This document shows, piece by piece, positions 5,991-9,454 of a DNA stretch of 9,454 nucleotides. How positions within the stretch are numbered: the first letter of the stretch is position 1; every line of letters starts with the position of its first letter. The notes under the pieces are model-generated. The model was not told the DNA's origin. It saw only the letters and a program-made list of their open reading frames with translations, and did no database searches. This DNA is from an uncultured Chloroflexota bacterium (GTDB lineage: Bacteria > Chloroflexota > Dehalococcoidia > UBA2247 > RBG-13-53-26), in NCBI GenBank assembly GCA_937860285.1, contig CALMBS010000126.1, positions 1-9,454 on the forward strand. The letters run 5' to 3'. The translations under genes and the position numbers were made by a program.

Positions 5991-6302
5991 CGCTCTCCGC
6001 GTCCTCCTGTCCTATATTCCCCCGCAGGCCGCCAATATTGTACACGATCAAGGCCAGTGCGTCTGCGGCCCCGGGCGGCGTCTGAAGGCTATCCCATGCC
6101 TCCGACCTCCATAGCATCGATGCCTCCGGGTTCGGTAACACCCGTTTTGAGGCAATGCGTTGAATTGCGGCAAGAAGGACAATCCTGCCCCGGCGTGAGC
6201 TGGCCCGCCCGGTAATGGGGACCAAGGTCTCAAGACGGCCGGGCCGTCGGAATAGATACTGGAAGGCGTTCATCCGGCAAGGGCGTGCAGGAGGGGAAAG
6301 CC
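5991..6302. other. Divergent intergenic region between kinase and DUF2339 genes
   Basis: 312 bp with no convincing gene on either strand; it should hold both promoters. For the kinase (minus strand) TACAAT at 6037-6042 could be a -10, but the -35 position (CAGACG) is poor. For the + strand gene the only -10-like string is TAGATA near 6253, again without a good -35. A 15-bp dyad GACGGCC-G-GGCCGTC at 6234-6248 lies just upstream of that string and could be an operator. The strong AGGAGGGG ribosome site of the downstream gene ends the region (6289-6296). No terminator, tRNA or repeat seen. Confidence 0.5.
6234..6248. repeat. Perfect 7-bp dyad, possible operator
   Basis: GACGGCC and GGCCGTC flank a single central G. 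The centre is too tight for an RNA hairpin, but it fits a dimeric DNA-binding site. It lies about 55 bp before the start of the DUF2339 gene. In such GC-rich DNA a chance dyad is also likely. Confidence 0.3.
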
Positions 6303-9143
6303 ATGAAATGTCCGAGGTGTCAGAGAGAGAGCCTGATGGGGGCGGAGTACTGCACCTGGTGCGGTACATCGTTGTTCGGGGAAAGAGGGCCCGGCAGCGC
6401 CGGAGGCGCAGCCGACGGTCTTCCGGAGATGAGGCGGGAGCTCAGAGAGATGGGGCTGCGCCTCTCTGTCGTCGAGGGCAGCGTCACGCTGATCAGCGAG
6501 CGGATGGGGCTGGGGGCGCTGGCGCCGCAGACGGCGAGGAGCGCTGGCGGCGAAGCGGCGTTGCCCGAGGTGAAGGCCGGGGCGCTGCCGGCAGAACCGA
6601 AGGCCCCGCAGCCGCTGGCAGCTGGGGCCGCCCCGGCAGGAATGGCGAGCAGCAGCGCTACTCGATTGCAGGCAACTCCAGTCCGGCTGCCGCCGGGTCC
6701 GCCGGCACCGCGTCCGCCATCAGAGTTCGCCCGGAAGACACGGGAATGGGAACAGGCCATGCCCGGAAACTGGCTGTCACGGATCGGCATGCTGGTCCTC
6801 TTCATTGGCCTGGGATTCCTGACGCAGTGGGCCATCGCCAACCACAAGCTAGAGAGGATCCCGCTGCTGCTGGTCGGCCTGGCCTGTGGCGGGGCGCTCC
6901 TCTTTGCCGGACATCACTGGAGCAAGGCCTACGGCGCCTGGGCGCAGGCGCTCTCTGGCGGAGGCATCGGCGTGCTGTATCTGTCCTTCTTCGCCTCTTA
7001 TGCCCTGTATGACAGACCGGTCATGCCGTTCTACGCCACTTTTGGCCTGATGTTCGTGGTTACCGTGCTGGCGGTGGTGATAGCCCTGCGGCGCGAATCC
7101 ATGGCCATTGCCATCATCGGCATCGTGGGCGCCTTTCTGGTCCCGATCATACTCGGGGCCTCTGATCTGAATAGGCCGGCGGAGGCTGCCGGCAACGGCA
7201 ATCCGGGGCTCATGATCGCCTACATCCTCGTGCTGGATGCCGGGATTGTCTGGCTGTCGACCTTCCGAAACTGGCGATGGTTCACCCTCCTGGGATTCGC
7301 CGGTTCACTGGCGGTGTACGGACTGTGGTATGCGAACTCCGGCCATGAGGGTCCCGTGTCCGCGGCGGAGTGGTCGCTGACCGGCATCTTCCTCTGCTTC
7401 GTGGCGGCGACGACGCTCTTCCACGTGGTGGCCCGCCGCGACCCGAAGCTGACCGACCTGGCACTCATGTCCCTGAACGCTGCCGTCTACTTCTGCGTCA
7501 GCTATGCCCTGCTGTGGGACAAGTATCAGGAGTGGCTGGGGCTGTTCAGCGTCGGCCTGTGTGCCCTCTATGCCCTGATCGGGTACGTGGCCTGGCGGCG
7601 GAGCGAGGGCAACCGGCTTCTCTCCCTGTTCGCCTTCGCCATCGCCATCGTGTTCCTGACCATTGCCATACCAGTGCAGATCCACCGGTCATACGCGTCA
7701 TGGATCACGGCGGCCTGGGCTGCTGAGGGGGCGGCCCTGATCTGGATCGCGGTGCGGCAACGGATGCCGAAGTGGCAGCTGTGGGGCCTTGGGGCCCTGG
7801 GCATGGCCCTGGTCGGCCTGTTCGTCTACAGCAGCGCCATAGACGCGGAGCGGTTCCGCCCGTTCATGAACGACACCTTCTGGGCCTTCACCATAAGCAT
7901 CGTGGCATTCTATGCGGCGGCCTACTTCCTCCGGGGCGGGAAGGATGCGCTGCAGCCGTGGTTCTTCCCGGCGCTGGTGCTGACGGCCAGCGTCCTCACG
8001 ATGTGGCTGTGCAGCGCCGAGATTGTGAGTGCCGCGGGGAGCAAGATTCTCGAGGCGCACGACCCGAGATCGATCAGAAACATCGAGAACACCAGATCGC
8101 TGGGGTTGATCAGCCTCTGGGTGGGGTACGGGTTCTGCCTGCTGGTGGCCGGCACATGGAGGAAGTGGGGCTGGCTTCGCGTTGCCGCATACGCTCTGGT
8201 AGCCCTGGCCTGCGGCGTGACCGCGGTCCTTCTCAATCACCATCATGCACTGGTCACCCGTAGCGACTCTCTGCCCTTCATCAACTACGGGTTCGGGGCC
8301 TTCGCCATCTGCACGGTGGTACTGTATCTGGTCGCCCGCGTGCTCGCCGAAAACCGGGAGAAGCTCATGGAGCTCGACCGGCTGGCCTGCCTGGTGGCGT
8401 TGAGCGCCGCCAGCGTGCTCACGGTCTGGGCCCTGAGTGCCGAAGTGATCACCTTCCTGGGCTACTCGCCGAACCTCAGGAGCCTGGTGCTGGTGATCCT
8501 GTGGAGCGGCTACGGCCTGCTCCTGATCCTGGCGGGCGCCTGGAAGAGCCTCCCCGCCGCCCGGTTCTGCGGATACGGCCTGATCGGCATCGCTGGCGGC
8601 ATGGCCCTGACCCTGCTGAGTCACGGCCACGCCGACGTTCTGCGGACGAACTCTGACGCCATGGCCAACTACAGCTTCGGCGGCATCCTGATCAGCATCG
8701 CTGCCGTCTATGCGGCGGCATATCTGATGTCCCGACACAGCCAGGGGTTGCTGCCCGGCGAGAACGGGGTCTTTCGTATCCTCATCGTGGCGGCGAACGC
8801 GCTGACTCTATACGGGCTGAGTTCTGAGATCCTGACGTATGTGGAGAGCACGAGCGGCCGCAGCATGGGCCTGACCATGCTGTGGGCGGCGTATGGGATA
8901 GTGCTGGTCGTGGCGGGCATACTGGGGAAGTGGCCATGGGTTCGGGTGGGAGGCCTGGCGCTGGCGGCCGTGGCGGTCCTCAAGCTCTTCATCCTGGACA
9001 CGTTGCGGCTGGATGCCGGATACCGGGTGGGAGCCTACATCACCGTAGGCATCCTCCTGCTCGCCGGCGGCTTCGTGTACCACCGCTACGCCGACGTCAT
9101 CAAGGGATTCATCATGGACCGGCCGGAGAAAGGGAAACAGTGA
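6303..9143 (+). CDS. DUF2339 polytopic membrane protein with N-terminal zinc ribbon
   Basis: A 946-residue protein of unknown function. ATG 6303 is chosen because AGGAGGGG lies six bases upstream; GTG 6285 in frame would sit before that site. Residues 1-25 form a zinc ribbon (Cys3-x2-Cys6, Cys17-x2-Cys20), residues 41-68 a possible short coiled coil, and 75-140 an Ala/Pro-rich linker. The membrane part begins at NWLSRIGMLVLFIGLGF (156-172) and matches DUF2339, with AQALSGGGIGVLYLSFFASYALY (214-236, landmark) and IGIVGAFLVPIIL (272-284) as clear family signatures. More than twenty hydrophobic segments follow. Residues about 520-900 contain three tandem units of 130-140 residues, each with an FxxFxIS-YAAAYL-like helix, an ASVLTxWxLSAEI helix and an LWxGYGxxLLVAG helix. 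The zinc ribbon should lie in the cytoplasm. Family function is not known; envelope roles have been guessed. It is transcribed alone, divergent from the kinase. Confidence 0.88.
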   Translation: MKCPRCQRESLMGAEYCTWCGTSLFGERGPGSAGGAADGLPEMRRELREMGLRLSVVEGSVTLISERMGLGALAPQTARSAGGEAALPEVKAGALPAEPKAPQPLAAGAAPAGMASSSATRLQATPVRLPPGPPAPRPPSEFARKTREWEQAMPGNWLSRIGMLVLFIGLGFLTQWAIANHKLERIPLLLVGLACGGALLFAGHHWSKAYGAWAQALSGGGIGVLYLSFFASYALYDRPVMPFYATFGLMFVVTVLAVVIALRRESMAIAIIGIVGAFLVPIILGASDLNRPAEAAGNGNPGLMIAYILVLDAGIVWLSTFRNWRWFTLLGFAGSLAVYGLWYANSGHEGPVSAAEWSLTGIFLCFVAATTLFHVVARRDPKLTDLALMSLNAAVYFCVSYALLWDKYQEWLGLFSVGLCALYALIGYVAWRRSEGNRLLSLFAFAIAIVFLTIAIPVQIHRSYASWITAAWAAEGAALIWIAVRQRMPKWQLWGLGALGMALVGLFVYSSAIDAERFRPFMNDTFWAFTISIVAFYAAAYFLRGGKDALQPWFFPALVLTASVLTMWLCSAEIVSAAGSKILEAHDPRSIRNIENTRSLGLISLWVGYGFCLLVAGTWRKWGWLRVAAYALVALACGVTAVLLNHHHALVTRSDSLPFINYGFGAFAICTVVLYLVARVLAENREKLMELDRLACLVALSAASVLTVWALSAEVITFLGYSPNLRSLVLVILWSGYGLLLILAGAWKSLPAARFCGYGLIGIAGGMALTLLSHGHADVLRTNSDAMANYSFGGILISIAAVYAAAYLMSRHSQGLLPGENGVFRILIVAANALTLYGLSSEILTYVESTSGRSMGLTMLWAAYGIVLVVAGILGKWPWVRVGGLALAAVAVLKLFILDTLRLDAGYRVGAYITVGILLLAGGFVYHRYADVIKGFIMDRPEKGKQ
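7860..9002 (+). repeat. Three tandem protein repeats inside the DUF2339 gene
   Basis: The encoded residues 520-657, 658-785 and 786-900 (bases 7860-8273, 8274-8657 and 8658-9002) align with one another. Landmarks: NDTFWAFTISIVAFYAAAYF / NYGFGAFAICTVVLYLVARV / NYSFGGILISIAAVYAAAYL; then SVLTMWLCSAEIV / SVLTVWALSAEVI / ALTLYGLSSEIL; then LWVGYGFCLLVAG / LWSGYGLLLILAG / LWAAYGIVLVVAG. A weaker copy of the second half may lie at residues 440-508. The similarity is at protein level; the DNA copies have drifted, so this is an old duplication. Confidence 0.8.
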
Positions 9144-9149
9144 TGCGGA

Positions 9150-9454
9150 TCAGGTGAAGCATCTCCAGTACCCCCTGAGCTTCATCTTTACCTCTTCCAC
9201 CACACTCTTCGTCTCCGCCAGCCCTGCATCCCGCTGGACCGCCAGGACGTACGGCTCCTTGAGGGCGATGTCGATGCCGGCGGCGCCGGCCACCATGGCC
9301 AGCCAGCCGGCGGGCAGGACCAGCTGATTGTAGCCGCTGCCCAGGAGGTCGACCCGCCGCCCGCCGCACACGCGCTCCGCCACCTCCTTGAGCTTGCGCC
9401 CTATCATGGTGAAGCCCTGCAGGGTGACGCCCAGGTCGGTGAGCTCATCGGCGT
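9150..9454 (-). CDS. Histone deacetylase/AcuC superfamily deacetylase, C-terminal fragment
   Basis: The frame enters from the right edge and gives about 100 residues before TGA at 9150-9152. It reads ADELTDLGVTLQGFTMIGRKL, then VDLLGSGYNQLVLPAGW, a pattern of the end of the histone deacetylase superfamily, in which zinc hydrolases remove acyl groups from lysines, acetylpolyamines or other substrates. The GSGYN loop corresponds to the GGYN/GGGY loop that carries the transition-state-stabilising Tyr. The glycine before Ser replaces the Glu of the bacterial EGGYN form, closer to the GGGGY of class I enzymes. The zinc-binding Asp/His residues lie outside the window. The ATG at 9405-9407 is internal, since homology continues upstream of it. 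The gene ends six bases from the end of the convergent DUF2339 gene. The assignment is moderate because so little is visible. Confidence 0.65.
   Translation of the reverse strand, partial: ADELTDLGVTLQGFTMIGRKLKEVAERVCGGRRVDLLGSGYNQLVLPAGWLAMVAGAAGIDIALKEPYVLAVQRDAGLAETKSVVEEVKMKLRGYWRCFT

Noticed and set aside
6285..6302. GTG 6285 as the start of the DUF2339 gene
   Set aside because: The strong AGGAGGGG ribosome site lies inside this stretch and is well spaced for ATG 6303, directly before the zinc ribbon.
5991..6302. A structured RNA or riboswitch in the divergent region
   Set aside because: No long stem, no conserved riboswitch core and no terminator hairpin with a U-run could be seen.
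5152..6369. A 405-codon open frame on the minus strand overlapping the kinase
   Set aside because: It is a different frame of the kinase gene, rich in Arg, Pro and Gly, with no domain; the kinase frame carries all catalytic motifs. Long empty frames are expected at this G+C.
7698..8738. A 346-codon open frame on the minus strand opposite the DUF2339 gene
   Set aside because: Gln/His/Arg-rich translation without domain; antisense shadow.

Overview
This is a GC-rich (roughly two-thirds G+C by eye) bacterial chromosomal window with eight recognisable full-length genes, two genes cut by the window ends and one doubtful small ORF. Gene density, ATGA-type overlaps, GTG starts and strong G/C third-position bias are typical of a free-living GC-rich bacterium. 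The mix of HslV, Tgt, a ROK kinase, NarL-type signalling and a DUF2339 protein would fit Chloroflexota (Dehalococcoidia-like) or a similar lineage, but no marker here fixes the taxon.

Layout. Positions 1-2481 (+ strand) hold the end of hslV (peptidase of the HslUV protease), an acyl-CoA dehydrogenase that overlaps it by four bases, and tgt (tRNA-guanine transglycosylase), all tightly packed and probably co-transcribed. Converging on tgt, and overlapping it tail to tail by 66 bp, is a ROK-family sugar kinase (2416-3402, -) with a near-leaderless start under a perfect TATAAT box. Upstream of it on the same strand lies a type II toxin-antitoxin pair (RelE/ParE-like toxin 3523-3780; ribbon-helix-helix antitoxin 3767-4000) with its own TTGACA-17-TATCAT promoter covered by short palindromes. 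Next, still on the minus strand, is a two-component system: a membrane histidine kinase (4782-5990) followed by its NarL/LuxR-type response regulator (4062-4718).

A 312-bp divergent intergenic region separates the kinase from a large + strand gene (6303-9143) for a 946-residue DUF2339 polytopic membrane protein with an N-terminal zinc ribbon, a short possible coiled coil, an Ala/Pro-rich linker and three tandem membrane repeats. Six bases after its stop, and convergent with it, ends a deacetylase of the histone deacetylase/AcuC superfamily that runs off the right edge (9150-9454, -).

Functionally the window is a set of small independent units (protein quality control, acyl-CoA oxidation, tRNA modification, sugar phosphorylation, toxin-antitoxin, signalling, membrane protein of unknown role). 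I see no CRISPR array, insertion sequence, tRNA or rRNA. The points most worth a second look are the acyl-CoA dehydrogenase lacking the usual catalytic Glu, the paired non-canonical residues in the kinase and regulator, the antiparallel tgt/ROK coding overlap, and the domain build of the DUF2339 protein. I do not see convincing evidence for an entirely new multi-gene system.
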